A DNA stretch of 64,000 nt from RYN-230 sp963837335 (lineage in GTDB: Bacteria > Actinomycetota > Actinomycetes > Streptosporangiales > Streptosporangiaceae), in contig CAWINS010000028.1 of assembly GCA_963837335.1 (NCBI GenBank), positions 39,485 to 103,484 of the forward strand, given 5' to 3'. This document shows, piece after piece, positions 27,915 to 36,778 of this stretch. The notes under the pieces were generated by a model. That model ran no database searches and was not told the DNA's origin. It saw nothing but the letters and a program-made list of their open reading frames with translations. Position 1 is the stretch's first letter, and each line of letters begins with the position of its first letter. The position numbers and the translations under genes were made by a program.

Positions 27915-29279
27915 GTGGCCCCGCACGAGGTAGATGTCGTGGTCCTGGGCCTGGGCCCGGGGGGCGAGGACGCCGCGGAGCGGCTGGCCACGGCCGGCCT
28001 GTCCGTCGCCGGTGTGGAGGCCCGGCTGGTCGGCGGCGAGTGCCCCTACTGGGGCTGTGTGCCGTCCAAGATGATGGTCCGGGCCGCGGACCTGCTGGCC
28101 GAGGGACGCCGGATCCCGGGGCTGGCCGGCCGCTCCCAGATCTACCCGGACTGGGTCCCGGTGGCCCGGCGGGTCAGGGAAGAAGCCACCGACAACTGGG
28201 ACGACAAGGTCGCGGTCGACCGGTTCACCGGCAAGGGCGGCACCCTGTTCCGGGGGCACGGGACGATCACCGCCCCCGGCGAGGTCACCGTGGGCGGCGA
28301 CGTGCTCCGGGCCCGGCGGGCGATCATCATCAACACCGGCACCTACCCGTTCGTGCCGCCCATCGAGGGTCTGGCGGGCACCCCGTACTGGACCAACCGG
28401 GAAGCCATCGAGGCCACTGAGGTCCCGCGGTCGCTGGTCGTCCTCGGCGGCGGGGCCATCGGCTCGGAACTTTCCCAGGTTTTTGCCCGATTCGGGGCCC
28501 GGGTGACCGTGATCGAGGGTTCCGGCCGGCTGCTGCTGCCGGAGGAACCTGAGGCGGGCGCCCTGCTGGCTGAGGTCTTCGGCCGGGAGGGCATCGAGGT
28601 CCGCACCGGCACCAGGGCCCAGGCCGTCCATCACGATGGGACGGCTTTCACCCTGGCCCTGTCCGACGGGACCGAGGTGACCGGGGACGCGCTGCTCGTC
28701 GCGGCCGGGCGGCGGACTGACCTGCCGGGGATCGGCGCAGGCGTGGTGGGCGTGGACGAGAGCGCCCACGCCATCCCGGTGGATGACCACCTGCGGGCCG
28801 CGCCCGGGGTGTGGGCCATCGGCGACATCACCGGGCATGGCGCGTTCACCCACATGTCCATGTACCAGGCGAACATCGTCGTCCACGACATCCTCGGCGA
28901 GGAGGTTTCCCCCGCCGAGTACCACGCGGTGCCGCGGGTGACCTTCACCGACCCGGAGATCGGGTCGGTCGGCCTGACCGAGGCCCAGGCCCGGCAGCGG
29001 GGCCTCGACGTGCGGACCAGCTGCTATCCGGTGCCCAAATCCACCCGGGGCTGGATTCACCAGGCGGGCAACGACGGCTTCATCAAGCTGGTCGCCGACG
29101 CGGGCCAGGGCATCCTGGTCGGGGCCAGCTCGGCCGGGCCGTCCGGGTGCGAGGTGCTCAGCATGCTCACCCTGGCCGTGCACGCCCGGGTGCCGGTCCG
29201 GCGGCTGCGCGAGATGATCTACGCCTACCCCACCTTCCACCGGACTATCGAGGCGGCCCTGCAGGAGCTGGCCCCATAG
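27915..29279 (+). CDS. Pyridine nucleotide-disulfide oxidoreductase (Lpd/MerA-like)
   Basis: FAD- and NAD(P)H-binding reductase, 454 residues. The FAD fold starts VDVVVLGLGPGGEDAAERLA. The redox-active disulfide is in GGECPYWGCVPSKM. The NAD-binding motif is LVVLGGGAIGSELSQVFARF. The C-terminal interface reads MIYAYPTFHRTIEAAL, so the His-Glu pair used by lipoamide dehydrogenase and glutathione reductase is absent, as in mycobacterial LpdA-like quinone reductases. It may therefore reduce quinones or other small acceptors. GTG at 27915 is chosen because GGAGG (27900-27904) is ten bases upstream; GTG 27909 is an alternative. The gene is divergent from egtA and convergent with the marR gene. Confidence 0.87.
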   Translation: MAPHEVDVVVLGLGPGGEDAAERLATAGLSVAGVEARLVGGECPYWGCVPSKMMVRAADLLAEGRRIPGLAGRSQIYPDWVPVARRVREEATDNWDDKVAVDRFTGKGGTLFRGHGTITAPGEVTVGGDVLRARRAIIINTGTYPFVPPIEGLAGTPYWTNREAIEATEVPRSLVVLGGGAIGSELSQVFARFGARVTVIEGSGRLLLPEEPEAGALLAEVFGREGIEVRTGTRAQAVHHDGTAFTLALSDGTEVTGDALLVAAGRRTDLPGIGAGVVGVDESAHAIPVDDHLRAAPGVWAIGDITGHGAFTHMSMYQANIVVHDILGEEVSPAEYHAVPRVTFTDPEIGSVGLTEAQARQRGLDVRTSCYPVPKSTRGWIHQAGNDGFIKLVADAGQGILVGASSAGPSGCEVLSMLTLAVHARVPVRRLREMIYAYPTFHRTIEAALQELAP

Positions 29280-29336
29280 CCGCTGCACTGAGGCTGGCCC
29301 GGTTGCCGTACCAGGTGAATGCCCCGGCCGCCCGGG

Positions 29337-29900
29337 TCAGCCGGGCCGCGCCCCCGCACCCGGAGACGAGCCCGGCATCCCCCGGGGGTGCAGGCCCTGC
29401 TCGTCCGCCATCAGGCGGAGGAGGCTGACCAGCTGGGCCCGCTGCGCCTCGGTCAGCCCGGCGCCCAGCTCCGCCTCATGCTCGGCGGTGACCGCCCGGA
29501 CCTGATCGACCGTGACCCGGCCCTGGCCGGTCAGGTAGAGCGCGTACGAGCGGCGGTCGGCGGGGTTGCGCCTGCGCTCGACCAGGCCGAGCTTTTCCAG
29601 CTCGTCCACCAGGAAGACCATCCGGGTGGCGTTCACCCCGATCATCTCGGCCAGGGCCTGCTGGGACTGGCCCTCGTTCGCGGCCAGCCGGAGGAGCATC
29701 CCGGCGTGCCGCTGCTCCAGGCCCAGCGGGGCCAGTCGCTCACCGAACCGCCGGGCGCCGTGCAGGCCCAGCTGGACGAGCAGAAAGGACAGGTGATCGC
29801 GCGGGATGACCGCAGCCTGGTCGTCCGCCGGCCCGCCGGGCCGGCTGCCGGGTTCCCCTTTCGCGGCCCCTGGGGCCGGGTCCCGCACGACGTCTCCCAC
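29337..29900 (-). CDS. MarR-family transcriptional regulator
   Basis: A 187-residue regulator with a central MarR winged helix. Recognition region: QQALAEMIGVNATRMVFLVD, followed by ELEKLGLVERRRNPADRRSY, the characteristic wing with the DRR motif. N- and C-terminal tails are Gly/Pro-rich. GTG start at 29900. It is divergent from a small membrane protein gene; a repeated GTAATCATC element lies in the shared promoter region, suggesting control of itself and that gene. The ligand is unknown. Confidence 0.92.
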   Translation of the reverse strand: MGDVVRDPAPGAAKGEPGSRPGGPADDQAAVIPRDHLSFLLVQLGLHGARRFGERLAPLGLEQRHAGMLLRLAANEGQSQQALAEMIGVNATRMVFLVDELEKLGLVERRRNPADRRSYALYLTGQGRVTVDQVRAVTAEHEAELGAGLTEAQRAQLVSLLRLMADEQGLHPRGMPGSSPGAGARPG

Positions 29901-29937
29901 GCGCTGAGACTATCACCTGGTTAAATACTTGCGGCTC

Positions 29938-29978
29938 GTAATCATCTCTGTTAGAAACTATCTGAGGCTGTAATCATC
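29938..29978. promoter_or_regulatory. Repeated GTAATCATC element in divergent marR/membrane protein promoter
   Basis: GTAATCATC occurs at 29938-29946 and again at 29970-29978, 32 bp apart (about three helical turns). It sits in an AT-richer island between the marR start and the divergent membrane protein gene. The location suits a MarR operator or overlapping promoters; binding is inferred. Confidence 0.5.
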
Positions 29979-30004
29979 GAGGCAAGTGAAAGTGGTGAAT
30001 CACG

Positions 30005-30520
30005 GTGCGCGAGACGGCTGGCACGTCCGGAATCTCCGCGGCCCGGCTCCCCGAAGCCCAGCGGAGAGCCGGCGGCCGGGAAGCGGTCCGCCGGTCCAGC
30101 CTCGGCCTGTCGGCCGCGCTGCTCATCCAGTACGCCCTGGGCCTGTGGGTGAACATGTACGTCACGGTGCCCGCCCGTGACCAGGGCGGCGGCCTGCTCG
30201 CGGCGGCCGGCCGGGCCCTGGCGAACGGGCCGGCCGCGCTGGCGGTGCACGCCGGGCTCGGCCTGGTCCTGCTGCTGGGCTCGATCGTCCTCGTGATCCG
30301 GGCGGTGGCCGACCGCGCCACCTTCTTCGTGGTCACCTCGGCGGTCAGCCTGCTCGCCGTGCTCGGCGCGGCGGGCGCCGGGGCAGCGTTCGTGAACTCC
30401 GGGCAGGACGGCGCATCCCTGGGCATGGGCCTGCTCACCGCGGTGGCCCTGCTCTGCCAGGTGATCAACTTGTTCCGGCTGAGCGCCCCTGCCGCCGCAG
30501 CTGAGCGGCCCGGACGCTGA
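30005..30520 (+). CDS. Small integral membrane protein, function unknown
   Basis: A 171-residue protein with a charged 30-residue N-terminus followed by about four hydrophobic segments (around SAALLIQYALGLWVNMYV, AALAVHAGLGLVLLLGSIVL, FFVVTSAVSLLAVLGAAGAG, LGMGLLTAVALLCQVINLF). No catalytic or metal-binding motif stands out. GTG start at 30005; no strong ribosome-binding site. Divergent placement from a MarR gene suggests it is the regulated target, as often seen for stress or efflux-related membrane proteins, but I cannot assign a function. Confidence 0.75.
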   Translation: MRETAGTSGISAARLPEAQRRAGGREAVRRSSLGLSAALLIQYALGLWVNMYVTVPARDQGGGLLAAAGRALANGPAALAVHAGLGLVLLLGSIVLVIRAVADRATFFVVTSAVSLLAVLGAAGAGAAFVNSGQDGASLGMGLLTAVALLCQVINLFRLSAPAAAAERPGR

Positions 30521-30538
30521 TCCTGGCCGGGGGCGGCC

Positions 30539-30571
30539 GGTGGTCCGGCGGCACCCTGCCGCCGGACCACC
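30539..30571. terminator. Perfect bidirectional hairpin terminator
   Basis: A 15-bp perfect inverted repeat (30539-30553 with 30557-30571) closes a 3-nt CCC loop. It is placed between the convergent membrane protein and GH53 genes, 19 bp after the former's stop and 64 bp before the latter's stop. It is likely to stop transcription from both sides. Confidence 0.85.
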
Positions 30572-30634
30572 AGCCTGACTGGTCAGCCGCCCAGTCTTCG
30601 CATACGCCCGACCGCGCTCAGCCGCCCGCCTCGC

Positions 30635-32345
30635 TCAGCCGCCTACGACACACGGGACGTCCCAGGGGTCATAGCTCTGGCACACGGCGGCCGGGTTCCG
30701 GAAGATCCCGACCGACGGAAGGGCCACGCCCTGGGAGTTGAACAGCGTGAGGTTGGCGTTCGGGGTGCCGATGCCCGTCCCGGGCTCCCACGGCACGCCG
30801 GGGATCCAGTCCGGCGCCCAGTAGAACAGCCCCGCGCCCAGCCCGTCCGGCACCTGGGCCAGGATCGACAGCTCGTCGGTCACGAAGGACAGCTGGCCGC
30901 CGGGGCTGGCCGGATATCCGGGCGAGAGCTGGCTGGTCTCCCACACGAAGTTGCCGGTGCTGTCGCCGATCGGGCTGTTGCCGTTGGCCAGCGTCCACGG
31001 GTACTGCGTCTCCGCGATGACGATCTTCTTGTGGAACTGGGTGGCCAGCGCGTCCACGTTCTGCCTCATCTGCCGAGATCGTGCCGTGGAAGAACGGGTA
31101 ATAGGACAGGCCGATCACGTCGAACGGCACGCCCTCGGCCACCAGGTTGCCGAAGAAGGCCTGGCTGAGGGCGTTGTTGCCGCCCTGGTCGTAATGCATC
31201 ATGATCAGCAGCTGGTGACCCGGCGGGTTCGCGGCCCGGGCCCCGGCCACGCCCGCCTTGAGCAGGGTGGCCAGGTTGTCGTAGTCCGCCGGGATGGTCG
31301 GGTCGTTCACCTGGCCGACCGGCCACAGGATGCCGTTGCGGATCTCGTTGCCGATCGACACCATGTCCACCGGCGTGCCCTGCTTCGCGAACGCGCTGAT
31401 CACCTGCTTGGTGTAGGACTGCACGGTCGCGGTGAGCTGGGTCAGGTCCTGGCCCTGCCACGCGGCCGGGATGTCCTGGTGCTGCGGGTCGGCCCAGAAG
31501 TCGGAGTACATGATGTCCAGGTAGATCTTCATCCCGGCCGCGCGCACCTGACGGGCCAGCGCCAGGTCCACGGCCAGGTCGCTGTAGCCCGCGGGCGGGT
31601 TCACCCACAGCCGCATCCGGACGTAGTTGGCGCCGTTCTCCTTCATGATCGTGACCGGGCTCTGCTGCTGGCCGTGATAGGTGAACTGCGCCCCGGCCGC
31701 GAGTTCCTGCGGGGTGAAGGACAGGTCAGCGCCGAAGTCCAGGCCTGCTGCCGCGGGGTCGGGTCCGTAAGCCCGGAACTCCCCCACGCAGACGTCCGCG
31801 CCGGTGTCGCTGTACACCGTGAGCTGGGCATACCGTGCCTGGGTGCCGCGGGGCAGCGGCACGTACATCGGGTTCCCGGGATCCAGCGCCACGTTGCGGG
31901 CGGCAGGCACGGCCTGCCAGTCACCCGCCTGGGTGGCGACCTTGATGGTCGCGCTGGCCGACGGGCTGCTGGCGTCGAGCGTGATGCCGAGGTCGCTGAG
32001 GCTGCGAGCCTGGCCCAGGTCGACCACCAGGCTCCCGGTCCACGCCCCGGTGCACCAGTCGGTGCCGGCGTCTCCGTCGATCGCGTTGGATGCCGGGTTC
32101 CCCGACTCCGTGGAATCGGCGCTGGCCTGCCCGGACAGCGCCCAGTTGACGGCGGGGACGCTCTGCGGGCCCGGATCGGCGGCCTGCGGCGAGACCGCCG
32201 AGCCGGACAGACCGGCCATCAGCGGCAGGACCAGCAGCGCCGGGGCCGCGGTGAGCGCACGGCGCCTGGTCAACCCGGGGCGCCTTAACCCGCCCCGCAG
32301 CCTGATGGCCAGGCGGGAGACGGCCCGGCGGGACATATCGTCCAT
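30635..32345 (-). CDS. Secreted GH53 endo-beta-1,4-galactanase with discoidin-like domain, frame broken once
   Basis: Extracellular enzyme cleaving beta-1,4-galactan side chains of plant pectin. The N-terminus has an Arg-rich region with LTRRRALTAAP, then a hydrophobic stretch and a signal-peptidase-like end, consistent with Tat or Sec export. Residues about 60-195 form an F5/8 type C (discoidin) carbohydrate-binding domain. The rest is GH53: GADLSFTPQEL, NYVRMRLWVNPPAGYSD, VDMVSIGNEIRNGILWP (acid/base Glu) and KIVIAETQYPW (nucleophile Glu). One extra G at about 31070-31076 splits the frame; without it the protein is about 569 residues. ATG at 32345 has GGAG upstream. Convergent with the small membrane gene, divergent from ccdA. 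Confidence 0.9.
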
Positions 32346-32618
32346 GATGATCTCCGTTCTGCGCAGGGTGGCGGGGCGCGTACCCGGCCCCGCCGGGATG
32401 ATCCGCAGGCCGGCGGCCTGCCGTGGGCAGCAGGCCGGCGGCCCGCCGTGGGCGCACGACCAGACGCGATCGCACACAGTTCTCCGCAAACCAACAGCTG
32501 AACTCACCCGAACAGTAGATCCGGGGGTGCCGCGCGGCAATGGGCCCCCGCAACGGTGGCCAGCAGCCGGCGGCCAGCGGCGAAGCGGTAGCTTGGTGCG
32601 CGAACAGGAGGCGTGCCG

Positions 32619-33563
32619 ATGAGTGGCGGGATCGAGCACCTGGTCCAGACCGGACCGCTGATCCTGGCCGCCCCGATCGCGGCGGCGGCCGGTGCGCTGA
32701 CGTTCCTGTCCCCCTGCGTGCTGCCGCTGGTCCCCGGTTACCTGTCCTACGTGACCGGCATGTCCGGGACCGACGCGCAGCGGGCCGAGGCGGCCGCCGC
32801 CGAGCGGGTGGCGGTGGCGCCCGACGGGACCGCCGTGACTTCGGACGGCGCGGGCGATGGCGCTGGGGCAGGCCCGGGTCCGGCCAGCGGGAGTCCCGGT
32901 GCGGCCAGCGGGACTCCGGCCGCAGTCGGCCGCTCCACCCGGCCGGCCGGCGCCGTGACGGCGGGCCGTCCCGCCCGAGGACGGACCTTGCTTGGCACGA
33001 CGCTGTTCGTCATCGGGTTCTCTCTCGTGTTCGCCACCGAGGGCCTGGCCTTCGGCGGCCTGGGGCTGGTGCTGCAGCGCCATGAGGCCGGCGTGACCCA
33101 GGTGCTGGGCGGGGTCACGATCGTGCTGGGCCTGCTGTTCGCGGGCGTTTTCGACCGCTTTACTATCGCCGGGCGGATCGTCCGGCCGTCGATCCGGCCC
33201 CGGGCCGGCCTGATCGGCGCCCCGCTGCTCGGCGTGCTGTTCGCGGTGAGCTGGACCCCGTGCATCGGCCCCACCTTGTCCGTGGTGATGTCACTAGCCC
33301 TGACCTCGGGCACCGCAGTGCGCGGCGCCGTGCTCGCCTTCATTTACGGCCTCGGCCTGGGCATCCCGTTCATCATCGTGGCCCTGGCCTTCCAGCGGGG
33401 GATGACCGCGTTCCAGTTCGCCCGGCGGCACGCCGTGCTCATCGCCCGGATCGGCGGCGGCCTGCTGGTCCTGGTCGGCATCCTCGAGGTGAGCGGCGCC
33501 TGGACCACCGCCATCGACTGGCTCAAGATCCACTGGCTAGCCAGCTACCAGTCGCCCCTCTAG
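32619..33563 (+). CDS. ccdA: CcdA/DsbD-type membrane thiol-disulfide transporter
   Basis: Membrane protein that passes electrons from cytoplasmic thioredoxin to extracytoplasmic thiols, used in cytochrome c maturation (system II). Six membrane segments with the two redox cysteines in TM1 (LSPCVLPLVPGYLSYV) and TM4 (SWTPCIGPTLSVVMSLAL). A low-complexity loop of about 80 residues (Gly/Ala/Pro/Thr, roughly residues 45-120) between TM1 and TM2 is unusual for the family. ATG at 32619 follows AGGAGG by seven bases; a GTG at 32613 lies too close to that site. It is followed after 9 bp by an amidohydrolase gene. No resB/resC is visible nearby. Confidence 0.9.
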   Translation: MSGGIEHLVQTGPLILAAPIAAAAGALTFLSPCVLPLVPGYLSYVTGMSGTDAQRAEAAAAERVAVAPDGTAVTSDGAGDGAGAGPGPASGSPGAASGTPAAVGRSTRPAGAVTAGRPARGRTLLGTTLFVIGFSLVFATEGLAFGGLGLVLQRHEAGVTQVLGGVTIVLGLLFAGVFDRFTIAGRIVRPSIRPRAGLIGAPLLGVLFAVSWTPCIGPTLSVVMSLALTSGTAVRGAVLAFIYGLGLGIPFIIVALAFQRGMTAFQFARRHAVLIARIGGGLLVLVGILEVSGAWTTAIDWLKIHWLASYQSPL

Positions 33564-33572
33564 TCGCCCACG

Positions 33573-34662
33573 ATGACGAGGAAGCCTGCTCCTACGGCCT
33601 GGCGGGTGCGTGCCTCCCTGCTCCCGGATGGGGACCTGGTGGACGCGGGGATCACCGAACAGGGCCAGTGGACCTTGCGGCCCGCGGCTGGGGCCGAGGA
33701 TCTCCCCGGGCGGTTCATCCTTCCCGGTCTGGTCGATGCCCACTGCCACCTGAGTGTCGGGCAGACCGGGAGCGGCGCACCGGTCGCCCTGGAGCCGGAG
33801 GGCGTGCGGGCCAACCTGAGGAACGCTCACGCCGCCGGGATAACCGCCATCCGGGACACGGGCAGCCCGGGCAGCCTCACGCTGCGGGTCCTCGCGACCG
33901 GTGCGGGCACAGGGCTGCAAGCGTGCGGGCGGTTCCTGGCCCCTGAGGGCCGGTACTACCCCGGCCTGCACGTGCCCGTCCCGCCGGAACAGCTTGTCTC
34001 CGCGGCCCTGGCCGAGATACGTGACGGGGCAGCCTGGATCAAGGTCATCGCCGACTTCCCGTTCCTCGGTCCTGGTGCGGAGTCCCCGGCGCCGCTGCCC
34101 ACCTATCCGCTCGACGACATCCGGCGCCTGGTCGAGGCCGTCCATGGCGCAGGCGCCCGGGTCGCGGCGCATTCCACGACCGGGTACGTCACGGAACTGA
34201 TCGCCGCCGGGATCGATTCGGTCGAGCATGGCACGGCCCTGGACGAGGCCGGCATCGAGTCTCTGGCCGCCCGCGGCGGGGCGTGGACACCGACGCTGTG
34301 CGCCACGATCGGCCCGCGCGACAGTGACGACACACCAGCGCGGCTGAAAGCGCGCCGTGAGCTGCACCGAGCGGCTGCGTTACCTGCTGCCGAAAGCAGC
34401 AGAATGCGGTCTGACCATCATGACCGGAACCGACGTCGTCGGGAGCATCCCCCGCGAGGTCGCGCTGCTGGCCGAACTCGGGCTGCCGCCCCACGCCGCG
34501 CTCGCGGCGGCCAGCACATCCGCGCGCCAGTTCCTCGGCTTCACCAGCCTGCACGAAGGCGAACCCGCCGACCTGGTCACCTACGGCAGCGACCCGCGCG
34601 ACGATCCGGCGGTGCTCGGCCAGCCGGCCGCGGTATTCGTGGCCGGCACCCGCATCAGGTAA
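33573..34662 (+). CDS. Metal-dependent amidohydrolase, frame broken once
   Basis: Imidazolonepropionase/prolidase-like amidohydrolase. PGLVDAHCHLSVGQT supplies the first metal-binding His-x-His. RVAAHSTTGYVTELIAAG, IDSVEHGTALDEAGI and IMTGTDVVGSIPREVALLAE provide the later His and Asp positions. EPADLVTYGSDP is the composite-domain end. Frame changes near 34357-34366; the length implies one extra base. Corrected length is about 362 residues. Start ATG at 33573 lies 10 bp after the ccdA stop, so the two may be co-transcribed, although no functional link is obvious. Substrate unknown. Confidence 0.85.
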
Positions 34663-34719
34663 CCGCGACCCCGCGCGAGGTCCTTGACGACGCATTGCGC
34701 CAATGCCGCGCCAGCGGAC

Positions 34720-34762
34720 GGCCATCGCCCCGCCGGCCTTTGCGGCCGGCGGGGCGATGGCC
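34720..34762. terminator. 19-bp perfect hairpin, bidirectional terminator
   Basis: The arms 34720-34738 and 34744-34762 are perfectly complementary, with loop TTTGC. It stands between the convergent amidohydrolase (ends 34662) and membrane protein (ends 34790) genes. Its stability is among the highest in the window. Confidence 0.88.
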
Positions 34763-34789
34763 CGCTCGTGTTCGGTTCCGGCGGGAGGA

Positions 34790-35350
34790 TCACCTGGTCA
34801 GCGAGGCACGGTCAGCCGGGACGGCTGGCCGGGTCGGCTCCTGCGGAGCTGATCCTCCGGAGCTGATCCGGCGGGCCCTGGCGGCCAGGGATCCGGTGCG
34901 GGCCAGCAGCATCGCCACGGACAGGAAGATCAGGCCGTCGGTGAGAGCTCCCACCGTGATCTGGTTGGTGATCATCCAGTGTCCGAGCTGGGCCCCGAAC
35001 ACATGCGTGGAGCCGTAGGCGAAGTAGATCCGGGCGCCCACCACGGCGATCCAGATCAGCGCGTACGGCAGGCCCGCCCAGGTCATGGCCTTGCCCGTCT
35101 GCCCATCGCGGAAGACGCGCATCAGCGCCGCGGCGAGCACGCCCAGGGCCAGCCCCGCCGCCGTCGCGGCGGCTTCCAGCAGCAGGCCCTTACCTGATGT
35201 GGCGACGCCCTTGAAGAAGAAGGGAACGATGACGGCCGCGGCGATGAACGGGCGGAGCAGCCGCAGCCGGGTGACCTTGCGGTGGCCCAGATCGGAGATC
35301 AGCACCATGAACAGGATCACGAGGTTGGGGATCAGGACGTTGGCGTCCAC
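34790..35350 (-). CDS. Multi-pass membrane protein, function unknown
   Basis: A 186-residue protein with about five hydrophobic segments (NVLIPNLVILFMVLISDLG, LLRPFIAAAVIVPFFF, the glycine/alanine-rich third, WAGLPYALIWIAVVGARIYF, LTDGLIFLSVAMLLARTG) and a basic Ser/Pro-rich cytosolic tail. Overall pattern resembles CcdC/DUF1453-type proteins, but I cannot confirm that. GTG start with GAGGAG five bases upstream. It is divergent from the histidine kinase gene, across a 236-bp region. Confidence 0.75.
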   Translation of the reverse strand: MDANVLIPNLVILFMVLISDLGHRKVTRLRLLRPFIAAAVIVPFFFKGVATSGKGLLLEAAATAAGLALGVLAAALMRVFRDGQTGKAMTWAGLPYALIWIAVVGARIYFAYGSTHVFGAQLGHWMITNQITVGALTDGLIFLSVAMLLARTGSLAARARRISSGGSAPQEPTRPAVPADRASLTR

Positions 35351-35586
35351 GGTAACTCCTCAGGGTTCTTCGGTGTGTTGCGCTTACCCTGGACACGCTA
35401 GGAACGGGGACCCCGCCCGCGCGCGGCCTGCGGCTTGAGACCGGGTCCAGGCCGGGTGCAGGCCCAGCCGGAGCCGGGTGGACCCCCGGGCGGGGCCGGG
35501 TGGAGGCCGGATGGAGACGGCCCGTCCACCCGGGGTCAACCCGGCGGCCGGCGCCCCCGCCAGGCGGCGCGGATACGTTTAGACAC
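35351..35586. other. Divergent intergenic region rich in GCCGGGTG-like repeats
   Basis: Between the membrane protein and histidine kinase genes. Positions about 35440-35545 contain several imperfect copies of GGCCGGGTGGAGGCC-like sequence (for example CCGGGTCCAGGCCGGGTGCA and GGCCGGGTGGAGGCCGGATG). It may hold binding sites of the two-component regulator or simply be low-complexity GC-rich sequence. Confidence 0.4.
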
Positions 35587-36778
35587 GTGTTTCGCTCCCT
35601 CACCGTGAGCCGGGCTCCGGCCGCCGCCAGCGGCATGACGGACGTGCCTCTGGCGCTGGACGCGGTACGCATCCTCGTCCTGGTCGTCGTGCTCATCACC
35701 GTTCCCCTGGCCCAGCCGCATCCAGGCCAGGGGGCAGTCGGCATAGCCATCGCCGTGGCCCTCGGCGTGTCCGCGGTCAGCTGGGTGCGTCTGGCTGTTC
35801 GGCCAGCGCCGGCCGCGGGTGTCGATCGCGGCCCTGGCCGTGATGGGGGCGGCCGGCGGCGTGCTCGCCGGATTGTCTCCGCTGAGCACGGCGATCGCCG
35901 TCGGCTGCGTGGTTACCTCCAGCGCCGGGGCCGCGCTGAATCCGGAAGCCTCTCTGGCCATCACCGCGGAGACGGTGGCCGCTTTCCTGGCCGCCGCGCT
36001 GGCGACCGGGGCGCCGACCGAAACGCTGCTGGGCTACCCGCTCACGTTCATCGGACTGTGGGCGTTCGGCCTGAGCCGCCACGCCTACCTGCTCCGGGCC
36101 GAGCAGGCCGAGCGGATGCTCGCGGAGGCCCGCCGGGCCCGGGAAGCCGAGACCCAGGCCGCCGCGCTCGCCGAGCGGGCCAGGATCGCCCGCGAGATTC
36201 ACGACGTGCTCGCTCACTCGCTCGCGGCGGTGTCGGTGAACCTTCAGGCCGCAGAGGGCTTGCTGGGCACCCTGCCTGCCGGGCGCCCCGAGCTGGCCAA
36301 GGCGATCGAGTGCATCGGGCGGGCCGGTGTCTTCACCCGCGAGGGCCTGGCGGACGCGCGGCGTGCCATCCTGGCCCTGCGGGACGACGCGGCTCCGCTG
36401 GCCGATCAGCTCGCCGCCCTGGCCGGGGAGTACCAGGCCGACGGCGACCTGGCCGTGGACTTCACCGTGACCGGCCCGCCGCGAACGGTCGCCGCCGAGG
36501 CGGCCCTGGCCGCCTACCGGACCGCCCAGGAGGCGCTGACGAACGCGCGCAAGCACGCGCCTGGCCAGCCGGTCCGGCTTAGCCTGGAGTTCTCGGCGGC
36601 CGAGATCGCGGTGCGGGCGGTCAACCCGCTGCCCGGGCAGGCCGGCGGCCCTCTCGCCGCCACCGGCGCCCAGTACGGGCTGACCGGCCTGCGGGAACGC
36701 GCGGCTCTGGGCGGGGGCACACTGACGGCCGGACCGGCCGAGGGGGAATGGCAGGTATGCCTGAGGATTCCGGCGTGA
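35587..36778 (+). CDS. NarL-system sensor histidine kinase, frame broken once
   Basis: Membrane sensor of a two-component pair. The N-terminus has several hydrophobic segments (ALDAVRILVLVVVLITVPLA; LAVMGAAGGVLAGLSPL; LAAALATGAP). The HisKA_3 phospho-acceptor helix is ARIAREIHDVLAHSLAAVSV. The ATP-binding part has AYRTAQEALTNARKHAP (N box) and YGLTGLRERAALGGGTL (G box). The first 65 residues lie in a different frame; the break is at about 35785-35792 and the length implies one extra base. GTG at 35587 or ATG at 35635 could be the start. It overlaps the response regulator gene by about 30 bases. Confidence 0.87.
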
